Source: Sphingomonas sp. IW22
GTDB taxonomy: Bacteria; Pseudomonadota; Alphaproteobacteria; Sphingomonadales; Sphingomonadaceae
DNA length: 64,000 bases
Direction of reading: 5' to 3'
Assembly (NCBI RefSeq): GCF_041321155.1
Contig: NZ_JBGGWB010000001.1
Span: 62,001 to 126,000, forward strand
Shown here: piece by piece, positions 53,935-63,667 of the stretch
Position numbering within the stretch: position 1 is the first letter of the stretch
Layout of the letters: each line of letters begins with the position of its first letter
The notes under the pieces: generated by a model
Databases searched by the model: none
Seen by the model: the letters and a program-made list of their open reading frames with translations, nothing else
Told to the model about the DNA's origin: nothing
Translations under genes and position numbers: made by a program

Positions 53935-54873
53935 ATGCACCTGCCCGACTTCGAAGCCTGGGCAATGTTTGCCTGCGTTGTCGAGCACCGCTCATTCAGC
54001 GCCGCCGCCCAGACGCTTGGCGTCAGCAAAGCGACCGTTTCCAAGGCGATCAGCCGGCTTGAGGCGCGACTGGGCACGGCGCTGTTCCATCGCACCTCCC
54101 GCCGCCTGACGCTGACCGACAGCGGGCGCGCGCTGGCCGAACAGGCGCAACGCATTCTGGCTGAAGGACAGGCGGCAGAGGAACAGGCGCTCGAAAGCGC
54201 GCGCGCACCCACCGGGCTGGTCCGGCTGGCGGCGCCGATGACCTTTGGCGTGCGCCATGTCGCGCCGGCACTGGCCGATTTCATGCTCGCGCATCCGGGG
54301 ATCGAGGTCGACCTGCACCTTTCCGACGCGCGGGTCGATATTGTGGCAGAGGGGATCGACATCGCCCTGCGTATCGCGGACCTGCCCGACAGTTCACTTC
54401 GCGCCCGGCGATTATCCGCTGTCAGCTCGCATGTGGTCGCCAGCCCCGGCTATCTCGAACGCCACGGTACGCCGACCCACCCCGCGCAACTGGCCGACCA
54501 TGCATGCTTCGGCTATACCAACATCGCAAACCCCACCTGGACATTTCAAGGGCCTGGTGGTGAGCAGGCCGCGGTGCGCGTGGTGGGACCGCTATCCACC
54601 AACAATGGCGAAGCGATGGTTCCCGCGTTGAAAGCGGGAGTCGGTATTGCACGGCTGCCCGACTTCATCGTCGATCCCGAAATAAAAAAAGGTGAATTGG
54701 TGAAGATTCTGAACGACTGGCGCGCGCCGCCTGTCGCACTTCACTTGCTCACACCGCCCAGTGCGCGACGCCCTGCGCGCGTGGAATTGTTGATTTCGTG
54801 GTTGTCCGAACGCTTTCGTAACATCTGTGATCCAGGTGATACGGGTCCGGGATTCCGTGGGACTGTCGATTAG
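53935..54873 (+). CDS. LysR family transcriptional regulator
   Basis: 312 residues. The N-terminal winged helix includes FACVVEHRSFSAAAQTLGVS and VSKAISRLEARLGTALFHRTSR; a type 2 periplasmic-binding-like effector domain follows (LVRLAAPMTFGVRHVAPAL onward). Most similar in feel to the LysR/CrgA-like group that responds to quinones or aldehydes. It starts 6 bp after the RluA gene, so its targets cannot be inferred from a divergent neighbour. It ends about 110 bp before ctrA. Confidence 0.88.
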   Translation: MHLPDFEAWAMFACVVEHRSFSAAAQTLGVSKATVSKAISRLEARLGTALFHRTSRRLTLTDSGRALAEQAQRILAEGQAAEEQALESARAPTGLVRLAAPMTFGVRHVAPALADFMLAHPGIEVDLHLSDARVDIVAEGIDIALRIADLPDSSLRARRLSAVSSHVVASPGYLERHGTPTHPAQLADHACFGYTNIANPTWTFQGPGGEQAAVRVVGPLSTNNGEAMVPALKAGVGIARLPDFIVDPEIKKGELVKILNDWRAPPVALHLLTPPSARRPARVELLISWLSERFRNICDPGDTGPGFRGTVD

Positions 54874-54879
54874 CAGGAA

Positions 54880-54914
54880 ATTAACCTTTTGGCTTCAGAG
54901 ACGTTTAGGTTAAT
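54880..54914. promoter_or_regulatory. Inverted TTAACC half-sites upstream of ctrA
   Basis: ATTAACC at 54880-54886 and GGTTAAT at 54908-54914 form a perfect 7-bp inverted repeat separated by 21 bp, 68 bp before the ctrA start. TTAACC is the half-site of the alphaproteobacterial CtrA motif, so autoregulation is plausible. The canonical TTAA-N7-TTAA spacing is not present. A GANTC site (GATTC at 54851-54855) lies just upstream and could be CcrM-methylated. Confidence 0.5.
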
Positions 54915-54981
54915 GAAGCAGTCCGGGGGGCGGCGGCGCCATTGGGGGCCTGCTTCCGTTTCAGGACAGGGGATCCGGCCG

Positions 54982-55683
54982 ATGCGCGTATTGCTGATCG
55001 AGGACGAACCGAACACCGCCAAGGCGATCGAGCTGATGCTCGAGACGGAGGGGTTCAACGTCTACTCGACTGATCTTGGCGAGGAGGGTGTCGACCTCGG
55101 CAAGTTGTACGATTACGACATCATCCTGCTCGATCTGAACCTGCCAGACATGCATGGTTACGACGTGCTGAAGAAACTGCGCGTCGCACGGGTGCAGACG
55201 CCGGTTCTGATCCTGTCGGGCATTGCCGAAATGGATTCGAAGGTGCGCAGCTTTGGCTTTGGCGCCGATGACTATGTGACCAAGCCCTTCCATCGCGAAG
55301 AATTGATCGCGCGCATCCATGCGGTTGTGCGCCGGTCCAAGGGTCACTCGCAGTCGGTTATCAAGACGGGCAAGCTGTCGGTCAATCTTGACGCCAAGAC
55401 GGTCGAGGTTGGCGGCGCGCGCGTGCACCTGACCGGCAAGGAATATGCGATGCTTGAGCTGCTGTCGCTGCGCAAGGGCACGACGCTGACCAAGGAAATG
55501 TTCCTGAACCACCTGTATGGCGGGATGGACGAACCGGAACTGAAGATCATCGACGTGTTCATCTGCAAGCTTCGCAAGAAGCTGTCGATGGCCAGCGACA
55601 GCGACAATTATATCGAGACTGTCTGGGGTCGCGGTTATGTCCTGCGCGACCCGGATGAGGTCAAGGAAGCGCAGGTCGCCTGA
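54982..55683 (+). CDS. ctrA: Cell-cycle response regulator CtrA
   Basis: 233 residues. OmpR-type architecture: receiver with [17 protein letters not shown] and phospho-acceptor Asp51 in [13 protein letters not shown], then a winged helix with [39 protein letters not shown] recognition region and [14 protein letters not shown]. This is the near-invariant CtrA sequence of alphaproteobacteria, the master regulator of replication, division and motility genes. The C-terminus EAQVA is hydrophobic/alanine-ended like ClpXP-degraded CtrA proteins. ATG 54982 matches the family start. It has its own promoter region and terminator. Confidence 0.97.
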   Translation: MRVLLIEDEPNTAKAIELMLETEGFNVYSTDLGEEGVDLGKLYDYDIILLDLNLPDMHGYDVLKKLRVARVQTPVLILSGIAEMDSKVRSFGFGADDYVTKPFHREELIARIHAVVRRSKGHSQSVIKTGKLSVNLDAKTVEVGGARVHLTGKEYAMLELLSLRKGTTLTKEMFLNHLYGGMDEPELKIIDVFICKLRKKLSMASDSDNYIETVWGRGYVLRDPDEVKEAQVA

Positions 55684-55712
55684 CCACGCTGATATTGGCC
55701 AATTCTAATCGA

Positions 55713-55746
55713 AAAGGGCGTCGGTTCGCTGGAACCGGCGCCCTTT
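55713..55746. terminator. Bidirectional terminator between ctrA and metC
   Basis: A 15-bp stem (from AAAGGGCG to CGCCCTTT, one U-G wobble) with a GCTG loop, placed 30 bp after the ctrA stop and 42 bp from the convergent metC end. The stem ends in a T-run on one strand and TTTTC on the other, so both transcripts can terminate here. Confidence 0.8.
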
Positions 55747-55787
55747 CCGTTGGAGTCAGCGTCAAGCACCGCCAATGTCGATCGCCA

Positions 55788-56987
55788 TCAGCCTGAGGCG
55801 CGAAAGCGGGCTAGCCCGGCCGCCAGATCCGCGATCAGGTCGTCGCTATCCTCCAGTCCGATCTGAAGCCGGATCATCGGCCCCTCCGCGCTCCATTCGG
55901 TGGCACTGCGATAGAATTTGGGGTCGATGGGAATCGCGAGGCTTTCGAACCCGCCCCAGCTGAAACCGATGCCGAAATGGCGAAGGCCGTCGACCATCGC
56001 CACCCGGCCGGCGTCGCTGCCACCGTTCAGAACGATGCTGAACAAGCCCGACGACCCGGCAAAATCGCGCTGGAACACGTCGTGGCCCGGACAATCGGGC
56101 AGCGCCGGGTGCAGCACACGCGCGACTTCAGGCTGTTCCTTCAGCCATTTGGCGATGGCCAGCGCCGAACGCCCCTGCTCCCGCAAGCGCAGCGCCATGG
56201 TGCGAAGGCCACGGCTGCCCAGCCACGCGTCGTCCGGACTGACGCACTGGCCAAGCTGATAGGTCGCGGTCCGCAACGCCTCGTACCGGCCCAGCCCTGC
56301 GGTCACCGATCCCAGCATCACGTCGGAATGGCCAACGACATATTTGGTGCAGGCCATGATCGAATAATCCACCCCGCGCCCGATCGCGGGAAACAGCACG
56401 GGCGTGGCCCAGGTATTGTCCAGCAGGGTCACGATGCCCCGCGCCCGCGCGACAGCGACAATTGCGGGAATGTCCTGAACCTCGAACGTCAGGCTGCCAG
56501 GGCTCTCCATGAAGATCGCTCGTGTCGACGGGCCAATCACCGTCTCGATCCCGGCGCCGATCATCGGATCGTAAAAGCGCGTGGTCACGCCCATCCGCTT
56601 GAGCAGGCCGTTGGCCAGCGAGCGCGTGGGGTCATAGGCGCTGTCGGGCACCAGCAGTTCGTCGCCCGGTGACAGCACGGCGAGCAGTGCTGTCGAAATC
56701 GCCGCAACGCCCGACGGATACAGCAACGTCCCCTCTGCCCCCGGCTCCAGGTCGTTCAGCGCGTCGGACAGGCTCCACTGCGTCGGCGTGCCCCGCCGCC
56801 CATAGAAAAGCCGGTGATGCGTATCTCGCGACGCATTGGCGCGCAGGTCACCGACCGAGTCGTACAGGATGGTCGATGCCCGCCACACGGGCGCGCTGAC
56901 GATGCCGCCCGTCCATTCGTGCCGACGTCCACCCTGCACGACGCGCGTGGCATCGCGCAGTGTCTTCTCACTGTTCTCATCACTCAC
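55788..56987 (-). CDS. metC: Cystathionine beta-lyase, PLP-dependent
   Basis: 399 residues of the Cys/Met-metabolism PLP family. It cleaves cystathionine to homocysteine, pyruvate and ammonia. Features: YGRRGTPTQWSL near the N-terminus, YPSGVAAISTALLA, DNTWATPVLFPAIGRGVD and the PLP lysine in MACTKYVVGHSDVM. The residues around the lysine and the RRGTPT segment favour beta-lyase over gamma-synthase. GTG 56987 overlaps the sseA stop as GTGA, coupling two sulfur-metabolism enzymes. Confidence 0.9.
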   Translation of the reverse strand: MSDENSEKTLRDATRVVQGGRRHEWTGGIVSAPVWRASTILYDSVGDLRANASRDTHHRLFYGRRGTPTQWSLSDALNDLEPGAEGTLLYPSGVAAISTALLAVLSPGDELLVPDSAYDPTRSLANGLLKRMGVTTRFYDPMIGAGIETVIGPSTRAIFMESPGSLTFEVQDIPAIVAVARARGIVTLLDNTWATPVLFPAIGRGVDYSIMACTKYVVGHSDVMLGSVTAGLGRYEALRTATYQLGQCVSPDDAWLGSRGLRTMALRLREQGRSALAIAKWLKEQPEVARVLHPALPDCPGHDVFQRDFAGSSGLFSIVLNGGSDAGRVAMVDGLRHFGIGFSWGGFESLAIPIDPKFYRSATEWSAEGPMIRLQIGLEDSDDLIADLAAGLARFRASG

Positions 56988-57820
56988 GCGGCACTTTTCT
57001 CCTTGGGCGTAGAGGGGTCGGCACCCCATTCGGTCCAGCTGCCGTCATAAAGCGCGGCATCCTTGCCCAACAGATGCAATGCGAACGCCAGCACGGCCGC
57101 CGTCACGCCCGAACCGCATGTGGTAACGATCGGCTTGTTGATATCGACCCCCGCGGCTTCGAACACCCCTGCAATGTCCTCAGCGGATTTGTAGGTGCCG
57201 TCGGCTTCGAACAACCGGGCGATAGGGACGTTGACCGAACCCGGAATATGCCCGGCGGCGATCTCTGCGCGCGGCTCCGGCTCCTCCCCGCTGAAGCGGG
57301 AGGCGGATCGGGCATCGACGACCTGTTCGGCGCCGCTGTTCAGATTGGCTTTCATATCGTCGAGCGCGCGAACCTGCTTGCGGTCGGCCCATGCGGTGAA
57401 ATGTCGGTGGCGCGGTGCCTCCCGCCCGCTGGCGACCTCCCGCCCTTCGGCCTGCCATTTGGCAAAGCCGCCATCGAGGATGGCGACGTCGTGCGCGCCA
57501 AAGGTGCGGAACATGAACCATGCGCGCGCGGCTGTGCGATATGGGGAGTTGTCATAGATGACGATGCGGCTGCCGTCGCCAAGCCCGAGCGACTGCATGC
57601 GGCTCGCAAACTTTTCCGCCGGCGGCAGCATCATGGGCAACGGCGCGGCTGTGTCGCGAACATCCTCAAGGTCCAGGAACACCGCGCCGGGGATGTGCGC
57701 GCGTTCATGGTCGGCGGCGGGATCGCCCTGCCCGGCCATTACCCACGTCGCATCGACAATGCGCAGATCGCTCGCACCCATTTCGTTGGCGAGCCATTCG
57801 GTCGAAACCAGCGAATCCAT
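56984..57820 (-). CDS. sseA: 3-mercaptopyruvate sulfurtransferase
   Basis: 278 residues with two rhodanese domains. The active Cys lies in TTCGSGVTAAV near residue 235, and CGSGVTA is the mercaptopyruvate-type loop rather than the thiosulfate-type CRKGVTA. DATWVMAGQGDP and PGAVFLDLEDV fall in the inactive N-domain. ATG 57820 has GGAGGG 7 nt upstream; a GTG at 57835 is less likely. It moves sulfur from mercaptopyruvate to acceptors such as thioredoxin or cyanide. It forms an operon with metC. Confidence 0.92.
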   Translation of the reverse strand: MDSLVSTEWLANEMGASDLRIVDATWVMAGQGDPAADHERAHIPGAVFLDLEDVRDTAAPLPMMLPPAEKFASRMQSLGLGDGSRIVIYDNSPYRTAARAWFMFRTFGAHDVAILDGGFAKWQAEGREVASGREAPRHRHFTAWADRKQVRALDDMKANLNSGAEQVVDARSASRFSGEEPEPRAEIAAGHIPGSVNVPIARLFEADGTYKSAEDIAGVFEAAGVDINKPIVTTCGSGVTAAVLAFALHLLGKDAALYDGSWTEWGADPSTPKEKSAA

Positions 57821-57853
57821 GCCCAGTCCCTCCACCTATGTTGTGCGACGGGT

Positions 57854-59395
57854 CTAGGAAGAACCCGACCCGCCGCCAAGCGCCTTAAGGTATGATGCCG
57901 CATGGGCGCGGATTTCCGCCTGCGTGTCCGCCGTCATCCGATCCCAATTGCGATACGGCATGCCCAGCCGGGGATTGTCGCCCAGCTTCGCACGATTGCG
58001 GGCCAGAAAATCCCAGTAAAGCGCGTTGAAGGGGCAGGCATCAGGCCCGGTCCGCTGCTTCACATCGTAACGGCACCGCCCGCAATAGTCGGACATGCGG
58101 TGGATATAGGCACCCGACGAGGCATAGGGTTTCGACGCCAGCAATCCGCCATCGCCGAACTGGCTCATGCCCAAGGTATTGGGCGCCTCCACCCATTCAT
58201 AGGCGTCGGCATAAACCTCAAGATACCAGCGCTGGACCTGCACCGGGTCGGCGCCGATCAGCAGCGCGTAATTGCCGGTCACCATCAGCCGCTGGATATG
58301 GTGGGCATAGGCATGGTCGATGGTCCCGCCGATGGCCTGCGCCATACAGTGCATTTCGGTTTCGCCGGTCCAGTAAAAATCGGGCAGATCGCGGCGGGCA
58401 TTCAGGAAATTGCGCGCGGTATAGTCCGGCCCCTCCCGCCAATAGATGCCGCGCACGAATTCGCGCCAGCCGATAATCTGCCGGATAAAGCCCTCTGCCG
58501 CGTTCAGGGGCACCTTGCCCTCCCGATACTGCCGCTCCACCGCTCGGCACAGTTCCAGCGGGTCGAGCAGCCCGCAGTTCAGATAGGGGGACAGGACCGC
58601 GTGCCACAGAAAGGGCTCATCCGTCAGCATGGCATCCTGAAAATCACCGAAGCGCGGCAGATGCCAGCGAAGGAAATGCGCCTGTTGCCGGCGCGCATCC
58701 TCGACGGAAACGGCCAGGTCAAAACCGTCCAGCCTGCCCACATGATTGCCGAATCGCTGCCGGACCAGCGCCATCACGTCACACGTGATCGCATCCGGCT
58801 CGAACGACAGGGGGCGCGGTATCCGATCGCCCCGGTTGGCGGGTTTGCGGTTGTCGGCATCGTAATTCCATTGCCCGCCTTCGGGCTGGTCGCCGTCCAT
58901 CAACAGCCCGGTCTTGCGGCGCATTTCGCGATAGAAAAATTCCATGCGCAGTGATTTGCGGCCCGCTGCCCACGCTTCGAACTCGGCATGGGAGCAGATG
59001 AAGCGCGTGTCGGCGCGGACCTCCACCGGGCATGCAAAGCGATCCGACCAGCTTTCCAGCATGGCGCGCACCCGCCATTCGCCCGCTTCGGTCACGACGA
59101 TGCGCTCCGGCGCGTACCGCTCAACCGCGCGCGCGACCTCGGCCGAAAAGCTGCCCTGGTTTTCGGGATCGTCCAACGTCACATAATCGACCCGCCACCC
59201 CGCCGCCCGCAGCCGTTCGGCATGATGCCGCATTGCAGAAAACAGGAACGCGATCTTGCGGAGGTGGTGTCGGACATAAGTCGCCTCCTCATCCACCTCC
59301 ATCATCAGGATCTGCGCCTGCGTCGGGTCGATGCCGGACAGCGCCGACAGGTCATCCGACAACTGATCGCCCAGGATCGGGATCAGGATCGTCAT
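57854..59395 (-). CDS. phrB: FeS-type (6-4) photolyase / cryptochrome (FeS-BCP family)
   Basis: 513 residues. It starts with [12 protein letters not shown] and contains the FeS-BCP cysteines: one in LNCGL and three in the C-terminal YCGRCRYD and DACPFN, which in Agrobacterium PhrB bind a 4Fe-4S cluster. The FAD-binding helical region has [17 protein letters not shown] and [10 protein letters not shown]. The family repairs (6-4) photoproducts in blue light using flavin and a lumazine-type antenna. ATG 59395 opens directly into the N-terminal domain. It is convergent-side neighbour to sseA and is divergent from queF. Confidence 0.9.
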   Translation of the reverse strand: MTILIPILGDQLSDDLSALSGIDPTQAQILMMEVDEEATYVRHHLRKIAFLFSAMRHHAERLRAAGWRVDYVTLDDPENQGSFSAEVARAVERYAPERIVVTEAGEWRVRAMLESWSDRFACPVEVRADTRFICSHAEFEAWAAGRKSLRMEFFYREMRRKTGLLMDGDQPEGGQWNYDADNRKPANRGDRIPRPLSFEPDAITCDVMALVRQRFGNHVGRLDGFDLAVSVEDARRQQAHFLRWHLPRFGDFQDAMLTDEPFLWHAVLSPYLNCGLLDPLELCRAVERQYREGKVPLNAAEGFIRQIIGWREFVRGIYWREGPDYTARNFLNARRDLPDFYWTGETEMHCMAQAIGGTIDHAYAHHIQRLMVTGNYALLIGADPVQVQRWYLEVYADAYEWVEAPNTLGMSQFGDGGLLASKPYASSGAYIHRMSDYCGRCRYDVKQRTGPDACPFNALYWDFLARNRAKLGDNPRLGMPYRNWDRMTADTQAEIRAHAASYLKALGGGSGSS

Positions 59396-59438
59396 GCTAC
59401 CGCTTCCAACCTTTCGTTCGCCGCCTATATGGCGCGCC

Positions 59439-59885
59439 ATGACACCCAAGCATCTCGGCCAGACCAGCGCCCTGCCCGCCAGCCCGGAAGAAGCGGAACT
59501 GGACTATGTTCCAAATCCGCGCACCGGGTCTTTATACTGTGTCCGCTTCGCCGCGCCGGAGTTCACGTCGCTCTGCCCAGTGACTGGACAGCCCGATTTC
59601 GCTCATCTGGTGATCGATTACGTGCCCGGCGCGACAATCGTGGAATCGAAATCGCTCAAGCTGTTCCTTGGCAGCTTTCGCAATCACGCGGCCTTTCATG
59701 AAGATTGCACCGTCGGCATCGGCCAGCGGCTGTTCGATGAAATGAAGCCCGAATGGCTGCGGATTGGCGGCTACTGGTACCCGCGCGGCGGCATTCCGAT
59801 CGATGTGTTCTGGCAATCCGGCCCACCGCCTGCCGGCGTATGGGTACCCGATCAGGGCGTTTCCGGCTATCGCGGGCGGGGATAA
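59439..59885 (+). CDS. queF: NADPH-dependent 7-cyano-7-deazaguanine reductase
   Basis: 148 residues, the short type I QueF. It reduces preQ0 to preQ1 in queuosine synthesis. The thioimide-forming cysteine is in [13 protein letters not shown]; the NADPH-binding [15 protein letters not shown] motif and the catalytic Asp of HEDCTVG follow. The end [10 protein letters not shown] is also typical. ATG 59439 is close to the photolyase divergent start (43 bp), so two promoters share that gap. No other que genes are nearby. Confidence 0.96.
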   Translation: MTPKHLGQTSALPASPEEAELDYVPNPRTGSLYCVRFAAPEFTSLCPVTGQPDFAHLVIDYVPGATIVESKSLKLFLGSFRNHAAFHEDCTVGIGQRLFDEMKPEWLRIGGYWYPRGGIPIDVFWQSGPPPAGVWVPDQGVSGYRGRG

Positions 59886-60010
59886 ACCGGCCTGAATTTA
59901 TGGTGAACAAATCCTGTTGCGCCGCAGCAATGTTGCAACCATATGTCACCTAAGTCGTTTTGGAGAATGAGTTTGGGTCCAACGGGCTTGTCCCGCATTG
60001 CGAAAGGTAA

Positions 60011-62293
60011 ATGATGTCGACGCTTGCTGAAGCGAAGGCGCCGGAAATCGAACGCATCGCGCTGATCGGCAATTTCCTGCCACGTCAGTGCGGACTGGCG
60101 ACGTTTACCACGCATTGTTACCAAGCCCTGACGGCCCGCTTTCCCGATTTGGTGGTCGATGTCTATGCGATGGACGATCATCCGGGCCGCTATGATTACC
60201 CGCCTGAGGTGACCGGCACGATCCCGCAGGACGACCGCATGGCCTATCTGGCTGCGGCCCGCCGAATTGAAGAGTCTGGCGCACAGGCGGTCTGGGTTCA
60301 GCACGAATATGGTATCTACGGCGGCAGCGCCGGCGACCACCTGCTGGCGCTGCTCGACCGCGTGACCGCGCCGGTGATCGTTACCTTGCACACCGTGCTT
60401 GAGCGTCCCAGCGCCGACGAACGCCGCGTGATGGAGGCGCTGCTGCGCCGTGCGGGCAAGGTCATTGTGATGGCCGAAAAGGGCCGCGAAATCCTGACCC
60501 GCGTCCACGGTGCCGATGCGCGCAAGGTCGCGATGATCCCACACGGCGTGCCCGACCGTCCCTTTGTCGAGCCTGACAGCATGAAGGCGCGCTTTGGCTG
60601 GCAGGGGCAGCGGGTGATCTTTACCTTTGGCCTGCTGGCCCCGAACAAGGGCATCGAAACGATGATCTCGGCCATGCCCGCGATCGTCGCCGCCGAACCT
60701 CGTGCGCATTATGTCGTGCTGGGTGCAACCCACCCCAATCTGATCGCGCATGAGGGGGAGGCGTATCGCGAACGGCTGATCGCTCAGGCGGCCGATCTGG
60801 GCGTGGCGGATCACGTTCACCTGATCGACGGATTTGCTGACGAACCGGCGCTGCTGGACTATCTTCAGGCCGCCGACGTTTATGCCACGCCCTACAACAA
60901 CCCGGCGCAGATCACGTCCGGGGCGCTCAGCTTTGCCGTCAGCATGGGCAAGCCGGTCGTTTCCACCCCCTATATCCATGCCACAGAAATTCTCGACGAT
61001 GCACATGGTGTGCTGGTCGATTTTGCCGATGTCGACGGCTTTGCGCGCGCGATCGCCGGTCTGTTGGCCGATGACGATGCCCGTATGGCGCTGTCGATGC
61101 GTGCTTATCAGCGGGGTCGCACGATGTTGTGGCCGCGCCTTGCGGAGAGCGTCATGACCGAGATCGCGCATGTCATCGCCGCCCGGCCCCGTCGGCTCGC
61201 TGGCCCCAGTGTCGAGAGTGCGACACTCAGCCCCGACCTGACGGCGGTCGAGCGAATGAGCGATGCCACCGGCATGCTCCAGCATTCAATCTATTCGATC
61301 CCCGACCGTCGCCATGGCTATTGCATCGATGACAATGCCCGCGCGCTGATCCTGATGTGCCGCATCGACCCGGTGGATGAAGGAACGCGCGACAAATGGA
61401 CCAGCATCTATGCGTCGTTCGTCCAACATGCGTGGAACCCGGACCTCCGCCGCTTTCGCAACTTCATGAACTTCGACCGCACTTGGTGTGAGGATGAAGG
61501 GTCAGAGGATTCGAACGGTCGAACGCTCTGGGCGCTGGGTGTCACCGCAACAGAGGCACGGGCGCGCAAGCATCGCGACTGGGCGGCGGCGATGTTCGAC
61601 CAGACCGCCAGCCTCGCGTTCGAACTGGGCAGCCCGCGCGCCCAGGCCTTTGCCATGCTGGGTGCGGCCGCCATGCGACGCGGTTTTCCCGGCCATCCGA
61701 TCGCAACCCGCATCCTCGAAACCTTTGGCGAGCAACTGATCGCGCTTTGCGAGCGCAATCGTCGGCCCGACTGGCAGTGGTTCGAAATCGTTCTCGCCTA
61801 TGACAATGCCCGCTTGCCGGAGGCATTGATCGAGGCGGGCCGCTCGCTCGGCCGCGCGGACTTCGTGGCATGCGGGGTCGAAACACTCGAATGGATTGTT
61901 TCGCGCCAGACAAGCCCTGAGGGGCGGTTCCGCGCCGTCGGCACCGAAAGTTTCGGCCGCGAATATGCCGAACCCCTTCCCTTCGACCAGCAGCCGCTCG
62001 AGGCGCAAGCGACGGTGGAGGCTTGTGCCGCAGCGTTCAACGCGACGGGCGACCGCCGCTGGCTGGATGAAGCGCAAAAGGCTTATCGCTGGTATCTGGG
62101 CGCCAACGACCTCGACCTGCCGCTCGCAACGGCGCAGGACGGCGGTTGTTTCGACGGGCTTCAACCCACCGGATTGAACCGCAATCAGGGGGCGGAATCG
62201 ATTTTGGCGCTCCAATTAGCGAATTGCGCCATTTCGACCCTTTCGCAGCAAGGCTCAAATCTGGCAGACCCGGCTCGCATCGTCGTCGCGTAA
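60011..62293 (+). CDS. GT4 glycosyltransferase fused to a C-terminal helical glycosidase-like domain
   Basis: 760 residues. The N-terminal about 380 residues are a GT-B fold of family GT4: IGNFLPRQCGLATFTTH at the start, then HEYGIYGG, FGLLAPNKGIE and YATPYNNPAQITSGALSFAV for the donor site. The remaining about 370 residues form a different, helix-rich domain (YSIPDRRHGYCIDDNARAL, RRFRNFMNFDR and GGCFDGLQPTGLNRNQGAES), resembling alpha/alpha-toroid glycosidases. The two domains in one polypeptide suggest coupled synthesis and trimming or sensing of one glycan. GH130 follows after 40 bp. The start is the first of two tandem ATGs with AAAGG upstream. The sugar and acceptor are unknown. Confidence 0.85.
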   Translation: MMSTLAEAKAPEIERIALIGNFLPRQCGLATFTTHCYQALTARFPDLVVDVYAMDDHPGRYDYPPEVTGTIPQDDRMAYLAAARRIEESGAQAVWVQHEYGIYGGSAGDHLLALLDRVTAPVIVTLHTVLERPSADERRVMEALLRRAGKVIVMAEKGREILTRVHGADARKVAMIPHGVPDRPFVEPDSMKARFGWQGQRVIFTFGLLAPNKGIETMISAMPAIVAAEPRAHYVVLGATHPNLIAHEGEAYRERLIAQAADLGVADHVHLIDGFADEPALLDYLQAADVYATPYNNPAQITSGALSFAVSMGKPVVSTPYIHATEILDDAHGVLVDFADVDGFARAIAGLLADDDARMALSMRAYQRGRTMLWPRLAESVMTEIAHVIAARPRRLAGPSVESATLSPDLTAVERMSDATGMLQHSIYSIPDRRHGYCIDDNARALILMCRIDPVDEGTRDKWTSIYASFVQHAWNPDLRRFRNFMNFDRTWCEDEGSEDSNGRTLWALGVTATEARARKHRDWAAAMFDQTASLAFELGSPRAQAFAMLGAAAMRRGFPGHPIATRILETFGEQLIALCERNRRPDWQWFEIVLAYDNARLPEALIEAGRSLGRADFVACGVETLEWIVSRQTSPEGRFRAVGTESFGREYAEPLPFDQQPLEAQATVEACAAAFNATGDRRWLDEAQKAYRWYLGANDLDLPLATAQDGGCFDGLQPTGLNRNQGAESILALQLANCAISTLSQQGSNLADPARIVVA

Positions 62294-62333
62294 TTTGTTT
62301 GTTCCGGAAGCGACGGCCTTGAGGGGGGCGTGA

Positions 62334-63620
62334 ATGCTCGAGTTGGAAACCCATGCGCTGCGGCTGCACGCCGATCCTTCGCGCGTGGTGGTGCGTCCGT
62401 TTCATATCGCCTGGCAATCCAATGGCAGCGCCCCCAGCCGCACTGAGCGGCTGGTGCAGTCCGTGCTGAACATGTCGCCCGTCGAAGCGCGGATGCAGCT
62501 GAACGCCGTGCTCAAGGATTTCGAGGCGCGCCACTGGCAGACGCGCCGCGTGTTCATGACGCGCTATGACCAGATCGAGGCGCTGCTGGGCCTGGATGGC
62601 GGCAATATCTCGGATGAAAAGCGTCAGCTGATCGGCGCCTATTTCTGTCACGAATACAGCTACGCCGCCGCCGCGTTGATGAATCCCAGTGCGGTGCCGC
62701 ATCACGACCAGTCGGGCATGCCGCCCGGTTCGCTTCGCATCCTGATGTCGCTGCGTGCAGTCGGCGAAGGGCATATTTCGTCGGTCGCCTTCCGTGAAGG
62801 CATCATCACCGATCAGAATGAACTGATCCTCGCGCCAGAGCCGCCCTTTGCCACCGCGGTCGACGTGGAGGACGGCGACGAACACGTCATTCCCGAAGGC
62901 GAAGTGACCGTTCACCGTCATCGCGACTCGACCTTGTCGGGCACGGTCATTTTCCCGATCACGCGCGCGCAGTCGAACGGGTTGGAAGACATGCGCCTCG
63001 TCCACTTCACGCATGAGGACGGCAGTCAGGAATGGCTGGGCACCTACACCGCCTATAACGGCTCGGTCATTCAGTCCGAAATGCTGCGGACGCGCGATTT
63101 CCGGTCATTCGATCTGGTGCCGATGACTGGCTCCGCCGCGCGAAACAAGGGCATGGGCCTCTTCCCCCGCAAGGTCGGCGGCCAATATATGATGATCGGA
63201 CGGCAGGACGGTGAGAACCTGTTCCTCATTCGCTCCGACACGCTGACCCATTGGGATGAAGGCCAGCTGCTGCTCAAGCCGCATTATCCCTGGGAGCTGG
63301 TGCAGATCGGCAATTGCGGCCCGCCGATTGAGCTGGATGAGGGCTGGCTGCTGCTGACCCACGGCGTCGGTGCGATGCGCAAATATTCCATCGCGGCCGT
63401 GCTGCTGGACAAGGACGATCCGTCGAAGATCATCGGCCGGATGCGCGAACCCCTGCTCGCTGCGGCCGATCAGGACCGCGAGGGATATGTCCCCAACGTG
63501 GTCTATTCGTGCGGCGCGTTGCGGCACGGCGATCGGTTGTTCGTCCCCTATGGCATTGCCGACAGTTCGGTCGGCTTTGCGTTCATTACCATCAAATCAC
63601 TGCTGAGCGTGATGGATTGA
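62334..63620 (+). CDS. GH130 family glycoside phosphorylase/hydrolase
   Basis: 428 residues, five-bladed beta-propeller type. Family features include LVHFTHEDGSQEWLGTYTAY, KGMGLFPRKVGGQYMMIGR, IGNCGPPIELDEGWLLLTHG and VLLDKDDPSKIIGR. GH130 members are mannoside phosphorylases (beta-1,4- or beta-1,2-mannosyl) or hydrolases; which of these applies would need the phosphate-binding residues to be checked by alignment. It follows the GT4 fusion after 40 bp and ends before a hairpin, making a two-gene operon whose product is probably a mannoside-type oligosaccharide. Confidence 0.88.
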   Translation: MLELETHALRLHADPSRVVVRPFHIAWQSNGSAPSRTERLVQSVLNMSPVEARMQLNAVLKDFEARHWQTRRVFMTRYDQIEALLGLDGGNISDEKRQLIGAYFCHEYSYAAAALMNPSAVPHHDQSGMPPGSLRILMSLRAVGEGHISSVAFREGIITDQNELILAPEPPFATAVDVEDGDEHVIPEGEVTVHRHRDSTLSGTVIFPITRAQSNGLEDMRLVHFTHEDGSQEWLGTYTAYNGSVIQSEMLRTRDFRSFDLVPMTGSAARNKGMGLFPRKVGGQYMMIGRQDGENLFLIRSDTLTHWDEGQLLLKPHYPWELVQIGNCGPPIELDEGWLLLTHGVGAMRKYSIAAVLLDKDDPSKIIGRMREPLLAAADQDREGYVPNVVYSCGALRHGDRLFVPYGIADSSVGFAFITIKSLLSVMD

Positions 63621-63627
63621 CGATCCG

Positions 63628-63661
63628 CGCCCGCCCGTCGCCCTTGTGCGACAGGCGGGCG
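63628..63661. terminator. Hairpin between GH130 and the convergent small gene
   Basis: A 14-bp stem with one mismatch (CGCCCGCCCGTCGC with GCGACAGGCGGGCG) and a CCTTGT loop, 7 bp after the GH130 stop and 6 bp before the end of the convergent small membrane gene. No T-run, so it may be a stabilising or Rho-assisted end shared by both transcripts. Confidence 0.5.
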
Positions 63662-63667
63662 ATTGGG

